A DNA stretch of 11,867 nucleotides from Cellvibrio sp. (GTDB taxonomy: Bacteria > Pseudomonadota > Gammaproteobacteria > Pseudomonadales > Cellvibrionaceae): contig JAJQJO010000070.1 of the NCBI GenBank assembly GCA_021323495.1, positions 1-11,867 of the forward strand, in the 5' to 3' direction. The position numbers and the translations under genes are program-made. The notes below the pieces were generated by a model. It had not been told where the DNA came from and did not search any database. It worked only from the letters and a program-made list of their open reading frames with translations. Positions 1 to 6,066 of this stretch are shown here, piece after piece; positions within the stretch are counted from its first letter, which is position 1, and each line of letters begins with the position of its first letter.

Positions 1-1587
1 TTGCTGAGTGGTGCGCTGAATCCCAATGATATCCAGTACCAAAACAGTTTGCTGAATGCGATCCGCGTGCTGCAGACCCACGTAACCCAGGCTCTGCCTG
101 CAATTCAGGCTGCGAATTATACCTCCCCAACTGTGGCTGCAGGCCAAGCGGTTAATAGTGCTTTAAATGCTGTTAGTCCATCGGCAGCAATACCGCCGGT
201 AACTCCTGTGCCGCAGACTAACCTGCAGGTATATACCCAAAGCCAATTGGTGGGGGTACTGGAGCAAATGCAAATCCAGGCCCTTGGTGTGACCCAGCAG
301 GCGCTGGCCAACCATGAAACAGGTCCGCTGCCGATCGCGCCGCAGACGGTCGCTGAAGTCGGCCGCAAGATGATGGAGCAGATCGCGAGTGAAACTGAAA
401 ATGGTGCGGTAGAAGCAGGCGATATGCAGACTATCGACTTGGTCGGTATGTTGTTTGAATACATGCTATCCGATGACCATCTACCTGATTCGGTCAAGGC
501 GTTGCTCAGTTATCTGCATACCCCATTCCTGAAAATTGCCTTTATCGATAAGGGTTTTTTTGAGCAACCTGAGCACCCGGCGCGCGTGTTACTCAATAGC
601 CTTGCGGAAGCAGGTGTCCGCTGGGTAAGTAATGACGGTAGCGATCAATACGATATTTTCACCAAAATCAAAACCACAGTATTCCGGTTATTGCAGGAAT
701 TCAAAAACGATGTACGTATCTTTGCTGAATCGCTGATTGAATTTAATGCCTATACCCATAATGTCGCACGTCGCCAGGAATTGATGGAGCGCCGCGCCCT
801 GGAAAAAGCCCAGGGTGAGGAAAAGCTGCGCGAAGCTAAAATCCAGGTCAATACCGAGGTTCGCAACCGCACGGATAACCGTGATATGCCCTCGGCAATA
901 TTGCTACTGCTGTTACAGCCCTGGTCGGATTACCTCTCGTTTGTGCTGTTGCGTTACGGTGATAATTCCGACAGCTGGAAACGTGCCCTGCAAGTCATTG
1001 ATGATTTGCTGTGGAGCCTCGAGCCTAAAACCAAACAGCCGGACAAGATCAAACAAATGGAGCTACAGGATGGGCTGCTTGCGTCTCTTGAGCGCGGTTT
1101 CGAAACCATTGGTTACGAACAGACTAAAGGCCGCAAGCTATTGGACGCAGTTATTTCCTTGCAGCGTATGGCACTGTTGAGTCGTAAGGCCGAGCCTGCC
1201 CCAGCACCGATGCGCACCAAGCTTGAATCCCTGGCGGCGGAAAAAGCCGGGCATAACACCGGGCAAGTGCAGCCAGTATTGCCTGAGGAGGCCAAAATTG
1301 TGGAAAGCCTGAAGATGGTGGAGTTTGGCACCTGGTTTGAATTTGATGGCGGCAAGCGCCTGAAGGTTGCCTGGTACAACAAAAAGACCCAGCACTACAT
1401 GTTGGTAGACCAACAAGGGCGCAAAGTCTCGCTTGCTGCCGGCTTGCAATTGGCGCGCGATATGCTCGCCGGGCGGGCCCGTATTATTGCAGGTAGTACC
1501 AAGCCCTTCTTCGAGCGGGCCTTGGAAAATATTTATCACACCCTCAATGAGCGGGCCGATACCCGCAAAACTGGTAATCCATCATGA
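1..1587 (+). CDS. DUF1631 family protein, 5'-truncated by window edge
   Basis: This is the C-terminal 528 codons of a DUF1631-family protein; family members are sometimes mislabelled thymidine phosphorylase, and their biochemical role is not established. What I recognise is the conserved core around residues 145-215: GMLFEYML at 149-156, then KALLSYLHTPFLK, IDKGFF, HPAR and LLN-LAEAG. The C-terminal block at about 441-505 (FGTWFEF, KRLKVAWYN, YMLVD, QGRKVS) is also typical. Residues about 40-80 form an Ala/Pro-rich linker, and about 255-290 are charged and probably coiled-coil. There is no signal peptide or membrane segment in the visible part, so it is probably cytoplasmic. The reading frame is open from base 1. 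The TTG there is probably not the start, because the conserved N-terminal part of the family is missing and full-length members are longer. The stop overlaps the start of the PilZ gene, suggesting one transcript and possibly a link to c-di-GMP signalling, which is an inference. Confidence 0.85.
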   Translation: MLSGALNPNDIQYQNSLLNAIRVLQTHVTQALPAIQAANYTSPTVAAGQAVNSALNAVSPSAAIPPVTPVPQTNLQVYTQSQLVGVLEQMQIQALGVTQQALANHETGPLPIAPQTVAEVGRKMMEQIASETENGAVEAGDMQTIDLVGMLFEYMLSDDHLPDSVKALLSYLHTPFLKIAFIDKGFFEQPEHPARVLLNSLAEAGVRWVSNDGSDQYDIFTKIKTTVFRLLQEFKNDVRIFAESLIEFNAYTHNVARRQELMERRALEKAQGEEKLREAKIQVNTEVRNRTDNRDMPSAILLLLLQPWSDYLSFVLLRYGDNSDSWKRALQVIDDLLWSLEPKTKQPDKIKQMELQDGLLASLERGFETIGYEQTKGRKLLDAVISLQRMALLSRKAEPAPAPMRTKLESLAAEKAGHNTGQVQPVLPEEAKIVESLKMVEFGTWFEFDGGKRLKVAWYNKKTQHYMLVDQQGRKVSLAAGLQLARDMLAGRARIIAGSTKPFFERALENIYHTLNERADTRKTGNPS

Positions 1588-1946
1588 CCCATAACTGTTC
1601 GCGTGAGCACGACCGGGAGTTGGAGCGCCATACCATCAGTGGCGATGTGGATGTATACGATAACCTGCGCGACCAATATATCGGTCGCTTGGTCAACATC
1701 CATTTGCAGGGATTAATGATCGTGGGCGATGTTGCCCTCGAAGAAGATCGGCTCTATACCCTGGATTTGCATCTGCCCGAACCAGTTAATGGGCAAATGA
1801 TGATTCAATTGGGGGCTGATTGCCTATGGGCGAGGGATGCTGATTTATCCGGCAAGCACTGGACCGGGTTCTCGATTATCGATGCATCCCCTTTGGCGAG
1901 CGAATCCATACGTAGCCTGGTCGAGCGGCTGGGCGAAGCTTACTAG
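1584..1946 (+). CDS. Small PilZ-domain protein (putative c-di-GMP receptor)
   Basis: This 120-residue protein consists essentially of one PilZ domain. An RxxxR motif is visible at residues 11-15 (R-E-L-E-R). The second signature, normally [D/N]xSxxG, reads N38-I-H40-L-Q-G43, so the usual Ser is His. The remaining beta-rich segment (LYTLDLHLPEP, MIQLGADCLWA, HWTGFSIID) and the C-terminal helix (ASESIRSLVERL) fit the fold. PilZ domains bind cyclic di-GMP and pass the signal to a partner in cis or trans. A stand-alone domain like this would act on a partner, for which the overlapping upstream DUF1631 protein is the natural candidate. The start ATG at 1584 overlaps the upstream TGA (ATGA). I see only a weak Shine-Dalgarno sequence, so translation is probably coupled. 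The fold assignment is fairly secure; actual ligand binding is uncertain because of the His substitution. Confidence 0.8.
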   Translation: MTHNCSREHDRELERHTISGDVDVYDNLRDQYIGRLVNIHLQGLMIVGDVALEEDRLYTLDLHLPEPVNGQMMIQLGADCLWARDADLSGKHWTGFSIIDASPLASESIRSLVERLGEAY

Positions 1947-1954
1947 CCTGGCAT

Positions 1955-3010
1955 CTAGAATAAATCCGTAAATACTATGCCCAGGGCGAACACTTCCATA
2001 TCAGTGTTGTAATCAATCAGGCTATGGCCATAGCCATTAAAGTATTTCAACTGCCCGCGCAAATTAGTACTGAGCGGAAAGCTCCAGCCTAATTCCAGGG
2101 CGCCTTTATTATCCGCATCCAAATTATTGCGCAGCATAATGCTGTAGATATCATCGCTCCGTTTATAGGCGCCGTTAAGTTCAAAATTCCCCATATAGTG
2201 AGTAATGTCCGGGTTATCGTCACCATCCGGATCACCGGGATATTCCTGCTCCGGCTCGGGCAGGCGATACCAAGGCGCAAGTGCGAAGGCAAAATTGCCC
2301 CGTTCAAACACGGTATTGAGCATGAGCCGGTTCCAACTACGCGATAGCTCGCCGCCCTGGCCGTTGGACTGATGGTTGATGATCACTTCGTTGAGGGCAT
2401 TGCGAAAACCAAAAATCTCCCAGTCATTGGTAAAGCTCAGCATCAGTTCGGGTTGATGATCTGTCTCGCGAAAAGGGGCTGATTCGGTGTCGCTATACAT
2501 CTGCCAGAGAGAGTGGCTGGTGTAGCCCAAATAAAAATGGCCGTTGTTGGCAAACAGGTCTTCGAGCAGCAGGATCTTGATACTGAGCTGGAAATCTACT
2601 TCCGTCTTGCTCAGGTCGCTCAGGGATTGGCTGTTGGCATCTACATAAGGTCCAGTGTTGGGATGCTCGGTAAAGCTCAACGGGAATAGATAATTGCGTT
2701 TGTGCGGTGTAAGGACAAACCGATTGGAGCGGTTGAGCTCCTCCAACGTCATACGTTTTTGCAGCACACGAATGGCTTCGGGATTGTTCTCGACTACGGT
2801 GGTCTGGGTTAGTCCCTGGTTTTGTTCATTCAGTAACAGGCAGGCTTGCTTGAGTTCCGCAACCGTCATGGATTCGGCAGCCCCAACCACCGAGGCTTGC
2901 AAGCATTTGTTCAGCTCCTCCGTGGTCAACTCGACCACGGGTACTGTAGTTTCTGCTAGCGCGAAGAATGGGATATGGATTAATAAACAGGCTAGCCAAA
3001 ACTGACGCAT
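1955..3010 (-). CDS. pldA: Outer-membrane phospholipase A (OMPLA)
   Basis: PldA is a calcium-dependent, dimer-activated phospholipase of the outer membrane. It hydrolyses phospholipids that reach the outer leaflet and so helps keep the membrane asymmetric. The signal peptide is MRQFWLACLLIHIPFFALA with predicted cleavage after residue 19. The catalytic motif NHQSNG-SRSWNR is intact: H213, S215 and N227 have the same spacing as E. coli H142, S144 and N156. The segment DDNPDITHYMG is also typical of the family. The beta-barrel ends in a C-terminal Phe (TDLF), as expected of a Bam substrate. At 351 residues it is longer than the E. coli protein (289) because of an N-terminal periplasmic extension at about 20-95. 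That extension carries Cys36 and Cys57 and three similar stretches (TTEELN, MTVAELK, MTLEELN). The gene lies 89 bp downstream of the NIT-like gene on the same strand and converges on the PilZ gene. The ribosome site before the ATG is weak (GGAA). Confidence 0.92.
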   Translation of the reverse strand: MRQFWLACLLIHIPFFALAETTVPVVELTTEELNKCLQASVVGAAESMTVAELKQACLLLNEQNQGLTQTTVVENNPEAIRVLQKRMTLEELNRSNRFVLTPHKRNYLFPLSFTEHPNTGPYVDANSQSLSDLSKTEVDFQLSIKILLLEDLFANNGHFYLGYTSHSLWQMYSDTESAPFRETDHQPELMLSFTNDWEIFGFRNALNEVIINHQSNGQGGELSRSWNRLMLNTVFERGNFAFALAPWYRLPEPEQEYPGDPDGDDNPDITHYMGNFELNGAYKRSDDIYSIMLRNNLDADNKGALELGWSFPLSTNLRGQLKYFNGYGHSLIDYNTDMEVFALGIVFTDLF

Positions 3011-3040
3011 GAAAGAGGTTCCCGAACGTAAACTGAGCCC

Positions 3041-3068
3041 ATTGTAGGGATTACCCGGGAGTAGGCAA
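3041..3068 (-). promoter_or_regulatory. Candidate sigma70 promoter for pldA
   Basis: Reading the minus strand, TTGCCT (3068-3063) is followed after 16 bases by TACAAT (3046-3041). These match the -35 consensus at 4 of 6 positions and the -10 consensus at 5 of 6. Transcription would begin near 3034, giving a leader of about 24 bases before the pldA ATG at 3010. This suggests pldA can be expressed independently of the NIT-like gene upstream. The call rests on sequence matching only. Confidence 0.45.
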
Positions 3069-3099
3069 GTTTTCGTTCTGTTAATCGGTTGCGCTCAGG

Positions 3100-4068
3100 C
3101 TAATAAGATTGCACCCAGACTTCAATATCCTGTTCATGCCACTGGGTCAGTAATTGCACACCTTCATCCACGACTTTTAAATAGACATCGATAATATCGG
3201 TAGCCAGGCTAAACAGCCGGCTACTGTCAGCATTGATCTGGTGAGGATTCACTACATCGCTTTCGACCATCGAGAGTAAAAACTCCAATTTGATCTCATA
3301 GCTTTTCAGTTGGCTGAGCAGGCTTAAATCGCTGTCCAGCAGGCCTTCAAGACGTTTGGTTTGATGGCGCAACTTCTCGTTGTTGACCCGGGTGCACTGG
3401 ATGACATAGCGCAATTTGCTGGCGAAATCCTTATCGCAGTAACCGAGCGCAGAGGCATAGGTCGCGAGCGCGCGGATACGGCCAATTTGCTCGGCAACCG
3501 CAGGCATTAATCGGGTAGAGAAATGCAGCACCTCAAGATATTTAAAGCGGTTGGGATAAAGAGTTTCATTGGCGTGGATAACCTTGGGTTCAACCATCTC
3601 CGGCATCGACTGCGAGGTAGGCTGCTCCAGTTGTTTACCTAGCGCCGCCACCATGCTGAGCAATTGCTCGATCAAGTGGCAATGCAATTCATAATTATCA
3701 ATAACGGCATCTTCTTGCCAGTCGCGGCTAATGGTTAGCCAGGCATTGCTCAGGTTTTCCTGGTCGCGTGGGCTGAGCAGGGTAAGGCTGCGCGAGGAAA
3801 ACGCTTGTAGCAATTCCAGGCGACGCTCCAGTTGTATTTGCAAGTGCGACAACTCATCGCGAAATTGCTGGTTGCCCCCAAGTGTACCCATGGTCATGCC
3901 GCGATGGCGCTGAACTGCTTTGATCATGTGGATCAACTGCTTCGCGAGGGTCAACGCATCCAGCCGCTGGTGATAAAGGTCGCAGAAGTGTGCAAATTGG
4001 CTTGCGCCTTTGCCGCGAGATGGTGCAACAGGGACTACTCCCTGTCTATTGATGGTGCTTGCTGCCAT
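3100..4068 (-). CDS. NIT-domain-like soluble protein, function unknown
   Basis: This 322-residue, mostly alpha-helical protein resembles the NIT (nitrate- and nitrite-sensing) domain. That domain is usually the periplasmic sensor of receptor kinases, chemoreceptors, or antiterminators of the NasR type. The visible cues are AVQRHRGMTMGTLGG at residues 51-65, matching the QxxRG-type first helix. Residues 175-225 contain EQIGRIRALATYASALG, like the second conserved helix of NIT (ExxGxxRAL). The C-terminal region (230-322) is helical. No signal peptide, membrane segment, kinase, HAMP, ANTAR or methyl-accepting region is evident, so it would be a cytoplasmic stand-alone sensor-like protein. The ATG at 4068 has GGAG ten bases upstream on the minus strand. 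It precedes pldA on the same strand and diverges from the halogenase gene, but nothing in the context fixes its role. It may be a conserved hypothetical protein whose NIT similarity is only structural. Confidence 0.55.
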   Translation of the reverse strand: MAASTINRQGVVPVAPSRGKGASQFAHFCDLYHQRLDALTLAKQLIHMIKAVQRHRGMTMGTLGGNQQFRDELSHLQIQLERRLELLQAFSSRSLTLLSPRDQENLSNAWLTISRDWQEDAVIDNYELHCHLIEQLLSMVAALGKQLEQPTSQSMPEMVEPKVIHANETLYPNRFKYLEVLHFSTRLMPAVAEQIGRIRALATYASALGYCDKDFASKLRYVIQCTRVNNEKLRHQTKRLEGLLDSDLSLLSQLKSYEIKLEFLLSMVESDVVNPHQINADSSRLFSLATDIIDVYLKVVDEGVQLLTQWHEQDIEVWVQSY

Positions 4069-4195
4069 TCTTGCTGTACTCCAGGTGCCGAAAAAACCTG
4101 ACTTTGCTGAGTGCTAGCGCCCTGGTTGGGCTACAGGTTTGGATTAGGCAAACTACAGCAACAGCTATGCCAGCCCATTTTGCTATTGTTAGTCG

Positions 4196-4224
4196 TAGGC
4201 AGTCCATCATCATTAATATATGAT
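4196..4224 (+). promoter_or_regulatory. Candidate promoter of the halogenase gene
   Basis: TAGGCA (4196-4201) and TATGAT (4219-4224) are 17 bases apart. They match the sigma70 -35 consensus at 4 of 6 positions and the -10 consensus at 5 of 6. The -10 box sits inside the inverted repeat at 4210-4230, so a protein bound there would block RNA polymerase. The predicted start near 4231 leaves a leader of about 73 bases before the ATG at 4304. A weaker alternative -35 is TTGTTA at 4186-4191, whose spacing fits no good -10. Confidence 0.4.
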
Positions 4225-4230
4225 TAATGA
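4210..4230. promoter_or_regulatory. Perfect inverted repeat, operator-like
   Basis: TCATTAAT (4210-4217) and ATTAATGA (4223-4230) are perfect 8-base inverted arms separated by ATATG. The size and symmetry suit a dimeric helix-turn-helix repressor. It covers the candidate -10 box of the halogenase gene and lies in the divergent region upstream of the NIT-like gene. The arms are AT-rich, which raises the chance of a fortuitous repeat, but the TCATTAAT arm recurs at 4263-4270. Confidence 0.5.
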
Positions 4231-4262
4231 GATCAAATAGTGAGTTGTACGCCATATGCCAT

Positions 4263-4278
4263 TCATTAATAAAAATGA
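4263..4278. promoter_or_regulatory. Second copy of the TCATTAAT element
   Basis: TCATTAAT occurs again at 4263-4270, in the same orientation and 53 bases from the left arm of the first repeat, close to five helical turns. With the AATGA that ends at 4278 it forms a shorter inverted repeat (TCATT, six bases, AATGA). It would lie in the halogenase leader, just upstream of the ribosome-binding site. It may be a secondary operator, but the assignment rests on repetition of the motif alone. Confidence 0.3.
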
Positions 4279-4293
4279 TAACGATGAAGTAAC

Positions 4294-4298
4294 GGGAG
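4294..4298 (+). promoter_or_regulatory. Ribosome-binding site that sets the halogenase start
   Basis: GGGAG stands five bases before the ATG at 4304. The upstream in-frame ATG at 4256 has no comparable site and would add 16 residues (PFINKNDNDEVTGVF) that precede the usual N-terminus of the FAD-binding fold. This favours 4304 as the real start. Confidence 0.7.
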
Positions 4299-4303
4299 TT
4301 TTC

Positions 4304-5791
4304 ATGTCCGCTAAAGCTGTAAAAAAAATCCTGATTGCGGGCGGTGGGACAGCAGGTTGGATGACCGCGGCTTACCTGGCGCGTTGGCTGGAAAAAGTGG
4401 ACATCCAGGTCACCCTGGTCGAATCTGAATTAATCGGCACTGTTGGGGTGGGCGAGGCAACCGTACCCGGTATCCACCAGTTCATCCAGGACCTCGGAAT
4501 TAAAGAAAGCGAGTTTATCAAGGCAACCAACGCAACATTCAAGCTGGGTATTGAATTCAAAAATTGGTCCGGAATGGACACCGATTTTTTTCATCCTTTT
4601 GCAGGTTATGGTGTCCGGATCGAAGACCGGCCTTTTTACAAAACCTGGTGGTCGGCAAAAGCGCAAGGGTATACAGCCGGGTTGGAAAAATTTTGCCTTT
4701 GTACGCAATTAGCCAAGGCAGGAAAATTTGCCTTGCCCAGCTTTGATGAACAAAGCCGTTTGGCCTGGTATAACTATGCTTATCATTTTGATGCGTCGCT
4801 ATTTGCAAAATTTTTGCGCGTTTATGCTGAAACAAAAAATGTTGAACGAATTGAAGGCAAGATTAATCACGTCCAATTAGATTCAAGCACGGGGTTTATC
4901 CAATCGGTATCCATGGATTCCGGACAGGTTATTGATGCAGATTTATTCGTCGACTGTACAGGAATGCCTGCACTTTTAATCGGCAAAGCGCTTGGCGTTG
5001 GTTATGAAGATTGGAGCAAGTGGCTCATCTGTGACAGCGCGTTGGCAGTGCAAACAAAAAGTGTGGTTGATCCCCAACCATTTACCCGTTCATCTGCCAG
5101 GACCGCGGGATGGCAGTGGCATATTCCGTTACAGCATCGTGTGGGCAATGGTTATGTTTATTCCAGCGAATTTATTTCCCATGACCATGCCCGTAAAGAA
5201 TTGCTTGATAATTTAATCGGCGAGCGAGTGACTGACCCGAAATTGATTCGTTTCACCACCGGGATGCGGAACGATTTCTGGTATAAAAATTGTGTTTCCA
5301 TCGGTCTATCGAGTGGATTCCTGGAACCGCTGGAATCGACCAGTATTTCATTGATTCAAACCGGCATCGCTAAAATGACCGGCTTCCTGGTGAATTTTGA
5401 AATTGATGAAAAACAGGTTGCCGAGGCTAATCGATTAAATCGGCTGGAATACGAACGCATCAGGGATTTCATTATTCTCCATTACAAATTGAATGGTCGA
5501 TCAGATCCCTTTTGGACCCATGTCAGGGAGATGGGCATACCCGCAACTCTCGAAGAAAAAATAGCGGCCTTTTGCGATGCTGGTGATATCAAAATAGCGG
5601 AGCAAGAGTCGTTCAAAGAGGATAGTTGGGTCAGTATGTTTTATGGCTTCGGCCTGAAGCCCAGCTCTCTCGATACTTCTGTAGACCCTGCAAAAATTCA
5701 ATCCATCATGAATAAAATGAAAAGTGCGATTGAAAAAGGCTGTCAGCTCGCCATTCCCCATGCGGAATTTATCCAAACCATCGGCACATAA
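4304..5791 (+). CDS. Flavin-dependent halogenase, tryptophan-halogenase family
   Basis: This 495-residue protein belongs to the family that uses FADH2, oxygen and halide to form HOCl or HOBr, which reaches the substrate through a tunnel and halogenates it. All the diagnostic parts are visible. The FAD-binding loop GGGTAG is at residues 13-18. The active-site lysine is K80 in TFKLGIEF, at the position of PrnA Lys79. The signature WQWHIP is at 270-275. SGFLEPLES at 338-345 contains E344, which by motif position corresponds to PrnA Glu346. There is no signal peptide, so it is cytoplasmic, and a separate flavin reductase must supply FADH2; none is in the window. Halogenases of this group often lie beside TonB-dependent receptors in polysaccharide-degrading bacteria, where the substrate is usually unknown; free tryptophan should not be assumed. 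The gene is transcribed alone, diverging from the NIT-like gene and separated from GH95 by 275 bp. It looks more AT-rich than the genes at the left end. Confidence 0.9.
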   Translation: MSAKAVKKILIAGGGTAGWMTAAYLARWLEKVDIQVTLVESELIGTVGVGEATVPGIHQFIQDLGIKESEFIKATNATFKLGIEFKNWSGMDTDFFHPFAGYGVRIEDRPFYKTWWSAKAQGYTAGLEKFCLCTQLAKAGKFALPSFDEQSRLAWYNYAYHFDASLFAKFLRVYAETKNVERIEGKINHVQLDSSTGFIQSVSMDSGQVIDADLFVDCTGMPALLIGKALGVGYEDWSKWLICDSALAVQTKSVVDPQPFTRSSARTAGWQWHIPLQHRVGNGYVYSSEFISHDHARKELLDNLIGERVTDPKLIRFTTGMRNDFWYKNCVSIGLSSGFLEPLESTSISLIQTGIAKMTGFLVNFEIDEKQVAEANRLNRLEYERIRDFIILHYKLNGRSDPFWTHVREMGIPATLEEKIAAFCDAGDIKIAEQESFKEDSWVSMFYGFGLKPSSLDTSVDPAKIQSIMNKMKSAIEKGCQLAIPHAEFIQTIGT

Positions 5792-5827
5792 CTTTACCGC
5801 GCCGCCTTCCCCCGGAATGAAGTAGGC

Positions 5828-5854
5828 ATATCACTGGCTGGACAGCAGTGATAT
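5828..5854. repeat. Perfect 9-bp inverted repeat after the halogenase gene
   Basis: ATATCACTG (5828-5836) and CAGTGATAT (5846-5854) are perfect inverted arms around a 9-base loop. The loop itself contains GCTG-GA-CAGC, so alternative pairings are possible. It begins 36 bases after the halogenase stop codon. No run of T follows, so it is not a standard intrinsic terminator. It could stabilise the mRNA 3' end, bind a regulator, or be a dispersed palindromic repeat unit. A weaker stem (CCGGG 5856-5860 with CCCGG 5874-5878) follows directly. Confidence 0.55.
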
Positions 5855-5880
5855 CCCGGGTCCACCGAATATTCCCGGCA

Positions 5881-5906
5881 AAACGCCTCTGGATCCAAGG
5901 CTTTTC
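5881..5906. terminator. Possible weak, roughly symmetrical terminator hairpin
   Basis: AAAA-C-GCCT (5881-5889) can pair with AGGC-TTTT (5899-5906), with one bulged C. The loop contains the palindrome TGGATCCA. A TTTT run ends the structure on the plus strand, and AAAA makes an equivalent run on the minus strand, so it could act in either direction. The GC part of the stem is only four pairs and the T run is short, so this is tentative. It would serve the halogenase transcript, 89 bases beyond its stop. Confidence 0.3.
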
Positions 5907-5980
5907 AGGCTGCGGCAAGTGACGCATCAATCATTTCTGTTTCTTTTGGTATCACCGCGGCAGCCAGTGTTTTGTCATAG

Positions 5981-6047
5981 GCAATTTTTATTGCACGTAT
6001 AAAAACATTGGCTTAAGATCGCGCCATATAGTCATATATACCATATA
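5981..6047 (+). promoter_or_regulatory. AT-rich promoter-like region upstream of GH95
   Basis: This is the most likely place for the promoter of the fucosidase-receptor unit. Three signals are visible. GCAAT-TTTT-ATTGC is an inverted repeat at 5981-5994. TTGCAC (5991-5996) and TAAGAT (6014-6019) have a 17-base spacing but match the sigma70 consensus only at 3 and 4 of 6 positions. CATATA occurs three times, at 6025, 6033 and 6042, with periods of 8 and 9 bases. None of these identifies a regulator. The rest of the 275-bp gap (5792-6066) shows no gene I can support. Confidence 0.3.
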
Positions 6048-6050
6048 AAA

Positions 6051-6065
6051 AAGAGTAATCCTCTT
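6051..6065 (+). promoter_or_regulatory. Small hairpin over the GH95 ribosome-binding region
   Basis: AAGAG (6051-6055) and CTCTT (6061-6065) can pair around TAATC, directly before the ATG at 6067. AAGAG is the only purine-rich stretch that could serve as Shine-Dalgarno sequence, and it would be hidden in the stem. The stem is just five base pairs, so any effect on translation is speculative. Confidence 0.3.
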
Positions 6066-6066
6066 A

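Noticed and set aside
1947..1954. Search for a terminator between the convergent PilZ and pldA genes.
   Set aside because: The 8-bp gap holds no stem-loop; any termination signal must lie inside the opposing coding sequence and I could not identify one.
4046..4255. 69-codon minus-strand frame with a signal-peptide-like stretch (GIAVAVVCLIQTC).
   Set aside because: It overlaps the start of the NIT-like gene, has no ribosome site, and occupies the divergent promoter region; its hydrophobic stretch is most likely chance.
5919..5934. Possible CRP-type site (AGTGA, six bases, AATCA).
   Set aside because: One half-site is close to consensus but the other matches poorly.
5932..6012. Minus-strand open stretch reading AIKIAYDKTLAAAVIPKEQK, looking like a C-terminus of a lost gene.
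   Set aside because: Only 26 codons between stops and no recognisable family; a stretch this short is expected by chance.
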